Counted from the first letter of the stretch, positions 24,185 through 32,786 are shown. The stretch: DNA of 64,000 nucleotides from Nocardia sp. BSTN01 (GCF_015354405.1 NZ_JADKYP010000022.1:1-64000), one strand, 5' to 3'. Numbers and translations are program-made. Notes: generated by a model from the letters alone, not told the origin.

Positions 24185-25230
24185 AGCCGCCCTGTTTCCA
24201 GCGACGCCTGACCGGGGGTCGGGATGTCCTCCCAGGCTCGAACGAGCGTCTCGCGGAACAGGTCCCGTCCCTCACCGTCGCCCAGGCGGTCGAATCGGGC
24301 CAGCCGCGGATCGGCCAGCAGATCGTTGACCACGATCGCCGAACCGATACGCCGCAGGTCGTAGAGCTTCTCGAAGCGCCGGACCGCGAACGCCACATCG
24401 TGTTTGAGCACCGAGAACCGCGTCGCGACCCGGGTCTGGCGGGAGTAGTCGTATTCCCCGACACAGACATAGCGGTCGTCGACGACCAGCATGCTCTGCG
24501 CGTTGCGCGCGTGCTCCCGCTTGACCAGCACACTTTCGACACCGGAGCGCGCCTGCCACCACAGCTTGTCGTCGTAGGGCCACACATCTTCGATGCGATC
24601 CAGAACGTACATGCGCCGCACCGTGACTCGCGGCTCGTGCACCGCATCGGCGAGGCGCACGATCGCGGCATGGTAGTCGTCGCCGACGTCGCCGCCGATG
24701 GTGCCCAGGTCGGCGGTGTGGATGGCACGCACGGACTGTTCGGCCTGTTCCAGGATGGTCAGCCAGTCGTTGACCGTATTCCACTCCCACACCGTCGCAC
24801 TGCGCGAAGGTATCTGCGCCAGCAGCTCTTCCGCGCGCTCGAGCTGGCGAGCGGCGATGAGGCGCAACGGCTCCACCTCCTCGCGCGCGCCGCGGGCGTC
24901 GAGCACGGTCTGCGCGATCGTCAGCACCCGATCCACGACGCCGGGGTCCTTGCCGAGGAGCACGTTGAAACGCATCCGCAGGTCGTAATGCCCACCGGGT
25001 TCGGACGAGCCGGCGACGCCGTCCATCGGAAGTTCCTGCCCCAGCGCCGAACTCAGCCGTTCCCGCAGCGGCAGCGGCGGCACGCGGGTGCCGTTCTCGA
25101 TCTGCTGAACGAGGCTGCGTGAACAGTCCGCCTGTTTGGCCAGCGCGGCCTGGGTGAGACCGGACTCGATACGGAGCCGGCGCACCAGTTCGCCGATCCG
25201 TTCGCCACCGTCTGGGTCAGATTGTGTCAC
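24181..25230 (-). CDS. XRE-type regulator with large C-terminal domain
   Basis: The product is 349 residues. Residues 10-65 are a Cro/CI-type HTH: IGELVRRLRIESGLTQAALA then CSRSLVQQIENGTRVPP. The remaining 280 residues form an uncharacterised helical and mixed domain, with aromatic-rich segments (TVWEWNTVNDWLTILEQAEQ, YDDKLWWQARSG) and VVDDRYVCVGEYDYSRQ, perhaps a ligand-sensing or catalytic module. The start is a GTG at 25230 without a clear ribosome-binding site; a TAGAAT hexamer 8 bases upstream would make the transcript nearly leaderless. It heads the aminotransferase operon and probably regulates it and the divergent unknown gene. Confidence 0.83.
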   Translation of the reverse strand: MTQSDPDGGERIGELVRRLRIESGLTQAALAKQADCSRSLVQQIENGTRVPPLPLRERLSSALGQELPMDGVAGSSEPGGHYDLRMRFNVLLGKDPGVVDRVLTIAQTVLDARGAREEVEPLRLIAARQLERAEELLAQIPSRSATVWEWNTVNDWLTILEQAEQSVRAIHTADLGTIGGDVGDDYHAAIVRLADAVHEPRVTVRRMYVLDRIEDVWPYDDKLWWQARSGVESVLVKREHARNAQSMLVVDDRYVCVGEYDYSRQTRVATRFSVLKHDVAFAVRRFEKLYDLRRIGSAIVVNDLLADPRLARFDRLGDGEGRDLFRETLVRAWEDIPTPGQASLETGRL

Positions 25231-25617
25231 GATGCGGAATTCTAATCACATGTGGCCCATCGCATCATCAGCTAAACATCAATTTTTCATTACTCCGGTG
25301 AACGCGCGGCGAACACAGCTCACCGATAACTCGAATGCGCCCGGCCTGCTGCGGTTTCTGCCACACGCCGCTCGAAAGCGTTCCGCAGAGCCAACTTTCA
25401 CGCCTGCGCACCTAGCTCCGGTAATCAATTCAGATATTCGCTGGGCTTATCTGATTGAAGATGGGCATTGAGGTCCCGAAGATATCGCAGATAAGCACTG
25501 ATGCTTAGTTGACAGCCCCGGAAAGCCGTCCTTAGCATTTAGCTATAGCCACCGGCTCTCCGTTTATCGGAGCGGCAACGACCGCCGCAGCGGCCGGCTT
25601 GGTGGAAGGGGAATGCC
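25231..25617. other. Long AT-richer divergent regulatory region
   Basis: This 387-bp spacer is clearly richer in A and T than its neighbours and lies between the XRE operon and the unknown 163-residue gene. It contains the inverted repeat listed at 25445-25496 and several short motifs such as CTTAG, TTAGC and AGCTA. A short plus-strand frame (25136-25471) crosses it but lacks a ribosome-binding site and uses atypical codons, so it was not called. Confidence 0.65.
25445..25496. promoter_or_regulatory. Widely spaced inverted repeat GCTTATCTG / CAGATAAGC
   Basis: Perfect 9-bp arms at 25445-25453 and 25488-25496 are separated by 34 bp, so their centres are about four helical turns apart. This spacing suits cooperative or looping binding by the adjacent XRE regulator. 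They could instead form an RNA stem in a long leader of the plus-strand gene. Confidence 0.45.
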
Positions 25618-26109
25618 ATGACGCTTCATATCACCGACTGGTTGATGACCAGCGATGTCACCCCGGAATCTGCCCAGCGCCTGCCGTCACTTCCCGGACG
25701 ATGGCTGCTGAGCTGGCTGCCCGGCGAGCTTCTGACCCAGGAACAGGCGCTGAGCGGCATGATCCTGGACGAGATCCTGTCCGATCCGGCTTTCGTGGAC
25801 GACCTGGGGGCCGTCGAGATGGCCACCCTGCACGCCGCCGAACTCGGCATCCCCCTGGACGAGGCGGTGATCCGGCTGTGCGCCCGGGTCCTCGAGCGGA
25901 CAGCCCTGCGATCCGGCGATATCGGGCCGGACGACATCGAACCCGGCGACATCGAGCCCGGGGATATCGGGCCGGGTGACACGGGGGCGAACAGCACCGA
26001 ATACGGCCCGGTCCGAGGCCACCCGCACCTCCCGCAGGTCCACCGCACTCCGGTGTCGCTGCACCGGCCGCGGCATACCGATCACGATCTGTCGGCCGCG
26101 CCGTCGTAG
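25618..26109 (+). CDS. Unknown 163-residue protein with pentapeptide-like tandem repeat
   Basis: No known domain was recognised. Residues 1-95 look like a compact helical domain (LPGRWLLSWLPGELLTQEQALSG, DDLGAVEMATLHAAELG, DEAVIRLCARVLERTAL). Residues 100-124 are five tandem 5-residue units of the form GDIGP, and the last 40 residues are His/Pro-rich. It has a very strong ribosome-binding site (GGAAGGGGA) and a long regulated promoter region shared divergently with the XRE operon. The C-terminal part overlaps the convergent MFS gene by 28 bp. It may be a partner or target of that operon; the function is unknown. Confidence 0.72.
   Translation: MTLHITDWLMTSDVTPESAQRLPSLPGRWLLSWLPGELLTQEQALSGMILDEILSDPAFVDDLGAVEMATLHAAELGIPLDEAVIRLCARVLERTALRSGDIGPDDIEPGDIEPGDIGPGDTGANSTEYGPVRGHPHLPQVHRTPVSLHRPRHTDHDLSAAPS
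25915..25989 (+). repeat. Tandem 15-bp coding repeat (GDIGP-type units)
   Basis: Five consecutive 15-bp units encode GDIGP, DDIEP, GDIEP, GDIGP and GDTGA. Units differ by synonymous and a few replacement changes. Such an array can change copy number by slippage and probably encodes a flexible acidic linker. Confidence 0.85.
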
Positions 26110-28616
26110 CAGAGCCGCAGGTCGTGGGCGATCTGTTCGCCGTCGACCGCCACCAGCGCACTGGCCGGCGGATAGCCGCGACCCACCACCGTGTAGTCCC
26201 CGGCGGGGAGGTCGTCGATCCGGTAGCGGCCGTCCCCGTCCGTCAACGCGGCGGCCACCACCGCGCCACCCGAATCCAGCACCGTCACGTGGGCGTGAGC
26301 GACCGGACCGCGCTCCGAGCGCACCCGGCCCGACAGCACCGCCGTCGGCGCGAGTTCGATGTCGTAGCGCAACATGCCGGTCTCGGGAACGGTCAACGTG
26401 GTGGCATCCGGCCTGCGATGTCCGGCGACCGCGACCAGGGTGTAGGTGCCGGCGACGATGCCGTGACAGGCGTAGGCGCCGTCGGCTCCGGTCACCGCCG
26501 CACCGACGACCTCGCCGCGCCGATCGGTCAGGGTGACGGTCACGCCCGCGAGTGGCCGGCCCGGCCCCTCGGTGACGATGCCGGACAGCTCCCCCGACCC
26601 CAGCAAGGTGAGATCGACCGTCTGGGGTTCGGAACCGATCGCGACGTTCACCGCGGCGGGCTGATATCCCTCGGCGGAAACGATCAGCACATAGTTACCG
26701 GCGTCCGGCACGCTCAGGCGGTAGCCGCCCGCGCCGTCGGTCGTCGCGCGCGAAACCTGGTGTCCCCGTTGGTCGATCAGTGTCAGCGCCGCACCGGGTA
26801 TGGATTGCCCGTCTTCGCGGTGGATGTGTCCGGACACAGGCGCGTCGCCGACGGCCTCCGGAAACGGGGTGTGCGTGGCCGGTTCGGCAAGGACCGGCGC
26901 CGATTCCGTCCGGGCGGCGTCGCCGTCGGCCTCCCACGACGGCTCCGGCTCCCAGGGTTCGAGCGCCGACTCGGCGGCTTCGACGTCGGCCACGGTCCGC
27001 TCTTTCTGCGACGGTTCGGCGCGCTGCGGCTGCGCCGGCGGTGCCGAACTGTCCTGCAGCGGAATCTCTTTCATGAACAGCAGCACCACACAGGCCAGCA
27101 GCGCCACGCCGGCGGCGGCGTAGAACACGCCGTGCAGGGAGTCGGTGAAGCCGATCAGAATGGGATCGCGCACCTGCGCCGGCAGTGCCGCGATCCCACT
27201 GGTGTTCGACTGCAGCTGATCGAGCTTCCCGGTGTCGAAGCCGGGCGGCAGCACACCGCCGAACGCGTCGATGATCTTGTGCGGCAACAGATTGAACAGA
27301 ATCGTCAGGAACACCGCGACACCCAGCGTGCCGCCCATCTGCCGGAAGAAGGTCGCCGACGCCGTCGACACACCCATATCCGACCGCGGACCGGCATTCT
27401 GCGCCGCGATGATCAACGTCTGCATACAGCCACCGAGTCCGAAGCCGATGACCGCGCTGTACACCAGCGGCTGCCACAGCGGGCTGTCGTAGTGCACCTG
27501 CGCGTACAGCGCCGCCCCGCATGCGATGACGAAGGTGCCCAGCACGGGCAGGATCTTGTAGCGGCCGGTCAATTTGGTGACCTGCCCCGCGATCAGCGAG
27601 CCGATCATGATGCCCAGCACCAGCGGCAGCATCAACAGACCCGCCTTGGTCGGCGAATAGCCCCGCACGACTTGCAGATACAGCGGCACCATACTGATCG
27701 CGCCGAACATCGCGATACCGACGATGAAGCCGCCCAGGATGGTGACGGAGAACGTCGAATTCCGGAACAGCCGCAGCGGAATCAGCGCGGCATCCTTCAT
27801 CAGAAATTCCACGAGGACGAACAGCAGCAGCCCGACCGCACCGATGCCGTAGCAGAGCAGCGCGCGCGATGACTCCCAGCCCCAGCCGCGGCCCTGCTCG
27901 GCCACGATCAGCAACGGCACCACACAGATCGCCAGCGCGATCGCACCGAACCAGTCCACGCGATGCCGCTGCCGTTCGTGCGGCACGTTGAGCACCTTCG
28001 CGACCACGGCCAACGCGAGCACGCCGATCGGGACGTTCACCAGGAACACCCAGCGCCAGCCGTCGATACCCCACAGCGTGTCGTAATCGGAGAAGAAGCC
28101 GCCGAGCACCGGGCCGGCGACCGTCGCGGTGCCGAACACCATCATGAAATAGCCCTGATACCGCACGCGTTCGCGGGCGGGCACGATATCCCCGATGATG
28201 GTGAACGCCAAGGACATCAGGCCCCCCGCGCCGAGACCCTGGAACGCGCGGAACGCCGCCAACTCATACATCGACGTCGCGAACGTACACGCCGCCGAAC
28301 CCACCACGAAAATACCGATCGCCAACAGATAGAACGGCTTGCGACCATAGATATCGGCCAACTTGCCATACAACGGCGTCGAAATCGTCGCCGTAATCAA
28401 ATACGCCGTCGTCGCCCACGCCTGCTGATCGAAACCATGCAAACTATTCGCGATCCGGACAATCGCCACACTCACAATATTCTGATCCAGCGCCGCCAAG
28501 AACATCCCCAGCAACAAACCGGACAAAATAGTCAAAATCTGCCGATGCGAGAGCGTGCTCGGCGCGGGGCCCGGGGCCGACTGCGCCGCCGGCTCCCGGG
28601 TGGTCGAAGTGGTCAT
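26082..28616 (-). CDS. Second DHA2 MFS exporter with three C-terminal regulatory-type repeats
   Basis: The product is 844 residues and a paralogue of the exporter at 15.6-18.3 kb, with the same layout: 14-helix DHA2 transporter (LDQNIVSVAIVRIA, GKLADIYGRKPF), an Ala/Glu-rich linker of about 70 residues, then three beta-sandwich repeats (about 600-680, 680-762, 763-838). It lacks the Asn/Gly-rich tail. No MarR or YceI gene adjoins it; it lies 86 bp downstream of a DUF72 gene on the same strand. The start ATG is preceded by GGGAAA. Residues 23-130 lie in the near-identical tract. Duplicate exporters with retained repeats suggest the repeats matter. Confidence 0.92.
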   Translation of the reverse strand: MTTSTTREPAAQSAPGPAPSTLSHRQILTILSGLLLGMFLAALDQNIVSVAIVRIANSLHGFDQQAWATTAYLITATISTPLYGKLADIYGRKPFYLLAIGIFVVGSAACTFATSMYELAAFRAFQGLGAGGLMSLAFTIIGDIVPARERVRYQGYFMMVFGTATVAGPVLGGFFSDYDTLWGIDGWRWVFLVNVPIGVLALAVVAKVLNVPHERQRHRVDWFGAIALAICVVPLLIVAEQGRGWGWESSRALLCYGIGAVGLLLFVLVEFLMKDAALIPLRLFRNSTFSVTILGGFIVGIAMFGAISMVPLYLQVVRGYSPTKAGLLMLPLVLGIMIGSLIAGQVTKLTGRYKILPVLGTFVIACGAALYAQVHYDSPLWQPLVYSAVIGFGLGGCMQTLIIAAQNAGPRSDMGVSTASATFFRQMGGTLGVAVFLTILFNLLPHKIIDAFGGVLPPGFDTGKLDQLQSNTSGIAALPAQVRDPILIGFTDSLHGVFYAAAGVALLACVVLLFMKEIPLQDSSAPPAQPQRAEPSQKERTVADVEAAESALEPWEPEPSWEADGDAARTESAPVLAEPATHTPFPEAVGDAPVSGHIHREDGQSIPGAALTLIDQRGHQVSRATTDGAGGYRLSVPDAGNYVLIVSAEGYQPAAVNVAIGSEPQTVDLTLLGSGELSGIVTEGPGRPLAGVTVTLTDRRGEVVGAAVTGADGAYACHGIVAGTYTLVAVAGHRRPDATTLTVPETGMLRYDIELAPTAVLSGRVRSERGPVAHAHVTVLDSGGAVVAAALTDGDGRYRIDDLPAGDYTVVGRGYPPASALVAVDGEQIAHDLRLCYDGAADRS
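28228..28550. repeat. 323-bp tract shared with the first MFS gene (copy 2)
   Basis: It is identical to 17861-18183 apart from one transition. A second, shorter shared block lies around 27340-27429 and matches about 16970-17062, over a segment near transmembrane helix 11. The patchwork of near-identity within otherwise diverged genes indicates gene conversion between the paralogues. Confidence 0.93.
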
Positions 28617-28702
28617 ATTTCCCAGCCCTGTTTCGGTTCGGCCGTCGATGGTGGAGTTGATTCGAAGCGTATACAGAGGGCGTACGGCGGTCGTTCATTT
28701 CC

Positions 28703-29542
28703 TCAGAACAAGGTCATCGGCTCGATCGGCGCCGGATCCACGAGGGCCGGGAGCTCCGCGCCGGCGGACCGCACGTCATCGTAGAACCGCCGGGCCAGCA
28801 GTAACGAATCCGCATTGTCCGGAGTGTGAACGAAGACCGTCGGCGACCGTCCCTCGCCCAACCACTCGATGACGAGATCGCGCCACGGCCGCCAGCCGGC
28901 GACGGTCGCCTCGACATCGTCGTTGCCGTGATACCGCACGATCGGATATTCGGTCAGGGCACGTAGGCGGCGCGGCAGCCGCGGCTTCTTCGCGCTCGCC
29001 TCGTATTCGCCGGGGCTGCGCGGCGGCGCGGCGAACAGGGTGGTGGTGTCGAACGGAATCCATTCGGCGCCAACACGTTCCAGCACATACTCCAACCGCC
29101 CGGCCGCCTCGGGGTCGGCGAAGAAGGCGCGGTGGCGCACCTCGACCGCGCAGCGATACCGGCGCGGCAGGCGGTGCAGCAACCCGGCGAGCACGCCGAG
29201 ATCGTCCGGCCCGAACGAGGCCGGCAATTGCGCCCACAGCGCGTGGATGCGCGGCCCGAGCGGTTCGACCGCGCGCAGGAATTCCGCCAATTCCGTTTCC
29301 GCACCGCGCATCCGGCGCTCGTGTGTGATGGTTTTGGGCAGCTTCAGCACGAAGCGGAAGTCCTCGGGCGTCTGATCCACCCACGACCGCACGGTGGCCG
29401 GGTTCGGCGTCGCGTAGAAGGTGGTGTTGCCCTCCACCGCGGTGCAGTACCGGGCATACCCGCCCAGGCGCCGCCGCGAATCCGGCTGATACGCACGCCA
29501 CGCCTCGTGCGTCCACTGCGCGCATCCGACCGAGAGTGTCAT
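28703..29542 (-). CDS. DUF72 TIM-barrel-like protein
   Basis: The product is 279 residues and matches the DUF72 (YecE-like) family: LSVGCAQWTHEAW at the start, AVEGNTTFYATPNPATVRSW, LKLPKTITHERR, LWAQLPASFGPD, CAVEVRHRAFF and YPIVRYHGND. The family has a TIM-barrel-like fold and no established reaction, though conserved His, Glu and Arg residues suggest an enzyme. The ATG at 29542 is the first residue of the conserved core. It lies 43 bp after the unknown 504-residue gene and may be co-transcribed with it. Confidence 0.87.
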   Translation of the reverse strand: MTLSVGCAQWTHEAWRAYQPDSRRRLGGYARYCTAVEGNTTFYATPNPATVRSWVDQTPEDFRFVLKLPKTITHERRMRGAETELAEFLRAVEPLGPRIHALWAQLPASFGPDDLGVLAGLLHRLPRRYRCAVEVRHRAFFADPEAAGRLEYVLERVGAEWIPFDTTTLFAAPPRSPGEYEASAKKPRLPRRLRALTEYPIVRYHGNDDVEATVAGWRPWRDLVIEWLGEGRSPTVFVHTPDNADSLLLARRFYDDVRSAGAELPALVDPAPIEPMTLF

Positions 29543-29585
29543 GTGTCGACGGTATCCGCCGGCGGTGACAACACCGCGCGGCGGA

Positions 29586-31100
29586 TCAGCCCTGCGATGC
29601 GCCGCCGCGGAAGAACAGGATCTGGTCGCCGTAGTCGGCCAGGGCACGCGCCTGGCCGGCCTGCCGGATACCGCTGGCGGGCAGGTTGGTCAGTTTGGCG
29701 AACATGCCGGAGTTGCCGAACGCCGCGCGAACCTGGGTTTCGGAGGCGTAGTCGGCGCCGTAGTCGGCGAGCATCGCGAAATCCAACGGCGCCAGCGGTT
29801 CTTCCAGCGGCTCCTGACCTGCCGGTCGGCCCAGGGCGGCGAACTGCCGGGCGGCACCGTCGGCGTACCAGCACAATTCGTAGGTCAGATTCTCGATGGT
29901 GTTGACCGCGAGCACCGGCCACTGCCGCGAAAGCCGCAGCGCCAGAGGATTTCTGCCGGTGGGGGCGAGTTCCCAGAACAGGCTCAGCACATGCACCCAG
30001 CTGCCCGCACGCTGCAGCAGCACCACGTCGTCACCGAGGTTCGGAGCGGCGTTGAGAGCGGGATCGGGCATATGCCAATGGGTTTCGCCGACTCCGGCGA
30101 AGGCGCTGCTGTCCACCGGATGCGCGCCGTCGGCGGCATAGGCCTCGATGACGGCCGCGCGCACGCGGGCCACGGCGTCGGCGGCGGCGCAGCGCACACT
30201 CAACGCCCCGTAGGAGGTGGCGATCTCCATCGGCTTGGACGGCGGGTCCGCCAGCGCACCGGCCGCGAGGGGTTTGAGCCCGACCAGACCGAGCTTCCAG
30301 TTGATCTCCTCGATCGTGGTCAGATCACCGGCGGTTTGATACAGGATCTGCTGCTGGGTGAGATATCCGGCCCGCTCGAGCGTCGGACATTCCAATTTCA
30401 CCAGGGCGGCATGGGTTTTGCTGGTGAACTCGAGTTCGTCGATCGAGGTCTCCCGCAGCCGGGTGGTCATCTCCGGCGTGGTCCACGCGGAATACCGTTC
30501 GCGATACGTCGCCAGTGCCTGTTTGCGGCCGCGGCCGATCATCAGCGTGCGCAGCAGCATGTTCAGGCTGGCCAGGTAGCGCCCGGCCTGATCGGGATTG
30601 GCGGCGAACAGGCCCGCGCGGATGCGCACCGCCTCGGCACTGGCCGCCACCGCCGACTCCGGGTCCAGCCGGCACAGCCACACCCCGCATTTGGACAGAC
30701 CGTCGGCGCACACTCCGGCCGCCATCGGATAGTTCTGCGCCACTTGGTGATACGCGTCGCAGGCCTGGCGGATGGTCGCGGTGGCCAGTTCCCGATGCCC
30801 GATCGTGCGGGCGGCCTGTTCGAACAATCGCAACGCCTCGGTGACCTGCCCGGCGAATTGCGCGGTCACATGACCGGCGGTCAGCCAGTGCAGCCGGATC
30901 AGCACCGCCTCCTGGGCGGGTTCCAGCGCGGCGGGCGCGCGGTCGCGGTCGGCGCCCTCGGCCTTGGTGTCCAGGCACGCCCTGGCCAACTCGCACAGCG
31001 AGGTCGCCAGGCGCAGTTCGGCCTCGGCCGAACGTTGCTGGGCGGCGGCCCGTCTGTGGTCGGCCACCTGCTGTTCGATCGCGCTCAGCGCACTCGCCAT
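29586..31100 (-). CDS. Large protein of unknown function, TPR-like N-terminal half
   Basis: The product is 504 residues. The first half is almost wholly helical with repeat-like pairs (LRLATSLCELARACLDT, VTEALRLFEQAARTIGHRELA, AYHQVAQNYPMAAGVCADGLSK), consistent with divergent tetratricopeptide-like repeats. The second half is mixed alpha/beta with Trp-rich segments (GETHWHMPDP, SWVHVLSLFWELAP, YELCWYADGAARQFAALG). No catalytic motif, signal peptide or membrane helix is seen. The ATG at 31100 has a GGGAGTTGGG sequence upstream. It precedes the DUF72 gene by 43 bp. Function unknown. Confidence 0.75.
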   Translation of the reverse strand: MASALSAIEQQVADHRRAAAQQRSAEAELRLATSLCELARACLDTKAEGADRDRAPAALEPAQEAVLIRLHWLTAGHVTAQFAGQVTEALRLFEQAARTIGHRELATATIRQACDAYHQVAQNYPMAAGVCADGLSKCGVWLCRLDPESAVAASAEAVRIRAGLFAANPDQAGRYLASLNMLLRTLMIGRGRKQALATYRERYSAWTTPEMTTRLRETSIDELEFTSKTHAALVKLECPTLERAGYLTQQQILYQTAGDLTTIEEINWKLGLVGLKPLAAGALADPPSKPMEIATSYGALSVRCAAADAVARVRAAVIEAYAADGAHPVDSSAFAGVGETHWHMPDPALNAAPNLGDDVVLLQRAGSWVHVLSLFWELAPTGRNPLALRLSRQWPVLAVNTIENLTYELCWYADGAARQFAALGRPAGQEPLEEPLAPLDFAMLADYGADYASETQVRAAFGNSGMFAKLTNLPASGIRQAGQARALADYGDQILFFRGGASQG

Positions 31101-31322
31101 CCCAACTCCCGCATCACCTTCCGCATACGGTCGTCGACCGGCCGCATCGTGCCGTGCCGAGTCTGCCACATCCGGGGACCACGCAGCAGCCGACGACGTC
31201 CGCGAGCCGCGCCGCCGCCGGGCCCGCAGCGCGGCGGCACACCCGACCCACTCTCGGAAAATAAGCGAATCGGTGTTAACTTATAGCAGAACCTCGAGTA
31301 ACTTTGATCGATCGGAGTGGCT

Positions 31323-32489
31323 ATGACCACGGCAGTCGTCGTCGATGTCGTCCGGACCCCGTCCGGTAAGGGAAAAACCGGTGGCGGCCTGTCCCAGGTC
31401 CACCCGGCCACCCTGCTGGCCGGAGTGCTGTCCGACCTGGTCACACGGAACGACCTGGATCCGGCGCTGGTCGACGACGTGATCGCCGGCTGTGTGACAC
31501 AGAGCGGGGAACAGGCGTTCAACATCGCCCGCACGGCGGTGCTCGCGGCCGGATTCCCGGAGGCCGTTCCCGCCACCACCGTGGACCGCCAGTGCGGCTC
31601 GAGCCAGCAGGCCGCGCACTTCGCCGCGCAGGGCGTGATCGCCGGCGCCTACGACATCGCCATCGCCTGCGGTGTGGAGTCGATGTCGCGGGTCCCGATG
31701 TTCTCCAACGGCCAGGGCGCCGATGCCAATCGCGGCCCGATCGCCCACCGCTACCCCGAAGGCCTCGTGCAGCAGGGAATTTCGGCGGAGGTGATCGCCG
31801 CGCGCTGGAAGTTCGACCGTGCCGCCCTGGACGAATTCGCGGCTCGGTCACACCGGCTGGCCGCCGAAACCGCCGCGGCGGGCGGATTCGATCGCGAGAT
31901 CGTCGCGGCCGGAACCTTGCGGGCCGACGAGACCATTCGTCCGACCACCACCGTCGAGGGGCTGGCCGGTCTGCGTCCCGCCTTCGCCGACGACCAGTAT
32001 CTGGCCCGCTTCCCGGAGATCGAGTGGTCCATCACGCCGGGCAACTCCTCCCCGCTCACCGACGGCGCCTCGGCGGCCCTGATCATGAGCGAGGAGAAGG
32101 CCGCCGCCCTCGGCCTGCGCCCGCGTGCGCGCTTCCACTCCTTCGCCGTCACCGGCGACGACCCGCTGCTGATGCTGACCGCGGTCGTCCCCGCGACCGA
32201 GAAGGTGCTGGCCCGCGGCGGTCTGTCGATCGACGACATCGACGCCTACGAGGTGAACGAGGCCTTCGCGCCGGTTCCGCTGGTGTGGGCGCGCGAACTG
32301 AACGCCGACCCGGCCAAGCTGAACCCCCGCGGCGGGGCCATCGCGCTGGGGCATCCGCTCGGCGCCTCCGGCGTCCGCATCCTCGCGACGCTCGTCAACC
32401 ACCTCGAGCAGTCGGGGGGCCGCTACGGCCTGATGACGATGTGCGAGGCCGGTGGTCTCGCCAACGCCACCGTCATCGAACGACTCTGA
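31323..32489 (+). CDS. Acetyl-CoA C-acyltransferase (thiolase)
   Basis: The product is 388 residues with all thiolase landmarks: nucleophile cysteine in DRQCGSSQQA (Cys91), the NEAFAPVPL segment, catalytic histidine in GGAIALGHPLGASG, and second cysteine in CEAGGLAN. It carries out thiolytic cleavage of 3-ketoacyl-CoA (or the reverse condensation) in the cytoplasm. It resembles actinobacterial FadA proteins used in fatty-acid or steroid side-chain catabolism, but chain preference is not readable. The ATG at 31323 has GGAG close upstream; an AT-rich promoter segment precedes it. A strong hairpin follows 22 bp after the stop. Confidence 0.92.
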   Translation: MTTAVVVDVVRTPSGKGKTGGGLSQVHPATLLAGVLSDLVTRNDLDPALVDDVIAGCVTQSGEQAFNIARTAVLAAGFPEAVPATTVDRQCGSSQQAAHFAAQGVIAGAYDIAIACGVESMSRVPMFSNGQGADANRGPIAHRYPEGLVQQGISAEVIAARWKFDRAALDEFAARSHRLAAETAAAGGFDREIVAAGTLRADETIRPTTTVEGLAGLRPAFADDQYLARFPEIEWSITPGNSSPLTDGASAALIMSEEKAAALGLRPRARFHSFAVTGDDPLLMLTAVVPATEKVLARGGLSIDDIDAYEVNEAFAPVPLVWARELNADPAKLNPRGGAIALGHPLGASGVRILATLVNHLEQSGGRYGLMTMCEAGGLANATVIERL

Positions 32490-32511
32490 GGATCGATCGG
32501 ATCACGTGTGC

Positions 32512-32536
32512 CGGTCGGCGTCCCCGACGCCGACCG
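32512..32536. terminator. Bidirectional terminator hairpin after the thiolase gene
   Basis: CGGTCGGCGT and ACGCCGACCG form a perfect 10-bp stem around a 5-base loop. It lies between the thiolase stop (32489) and the end of the convergent small gene (32544), so it can serve both transcripts. Confidence 0.75.
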
Positions 32537-32543
32537 ACGCACG

Positions 32544-32744
32544 CTATCCGCGGTGCCGGCAGCTGTCGGGCACGATATGCCCGGCGGTTACCAGCGCGTC
32601 GAACGCCGCCTGCTTGATACCGCAGCCGTCGGTCGAACAATCGGTGTGCAACTGCATCACCTGGTGTGCACGTTCCACGGTCAACGGCCGGGTGGGCGCC
32701 GAATGTGCCATCACCACAATGAGATAATCGGTAGACAACTCCAT
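32544..32744 (-). CDS. Small Cys-containing hypothetical protein
   Basis: The product is 66 residues. The core HTDCSTDGCGIKQAAFDALVTAGHIVPDSCR has three cysteines and two histidines and looks like a short helical domain that may bind a metal or nucleic acid. I believe similar small proteins exist in Nocardia and Mycobacterium relatives but cannot name the family. A GGGGCAA sequence lies upstream of the ATG and a terminator hairpin lies just beyond the stop. A perfect 10-bp palindrome is found 33 bp upstream. Confidence 0.55.
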   Translation of the reverse strand: MELSTDYLIVVMAHSAPTRPLTVERAHQVMQLHTDCSTDGCGIKQAAFDALVTAGHIVPDSCRHRG

Positions 32745-32776
32745 GACATTGCCCCATATCCGGTTCTACATGTTGA

Positions 32777-32786
32777 TGTAGCTACA
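32777..32786. promoter_or_regulatory. Palindrome TGTAGCTACA upstream of the small gene
   Basis: A perfect 10-bp palindrome lies 33 bp before the start of the small Cys-containing gene, inside a locally AT-richer stretch. It is placed where an operator would act. The cognate regulator is unknown. Confidence 0.35.

Noticed and set aside
25136-25471. Plus-strand frame of 111 codons in the AT-rich spacer
   Set aside because: It begins antisense to the XRE gene, has no ribosome-binding site and covers the likely regulatory region.
22781-26109. XRE gene with overlapping partners as a toxin-antitoxin or phage-defence module
   Set aside because: The partner genes are an intact aminotransferase and a dehydrogenase-like protein; no toxin, nuclease or NTPase defence domain is present.
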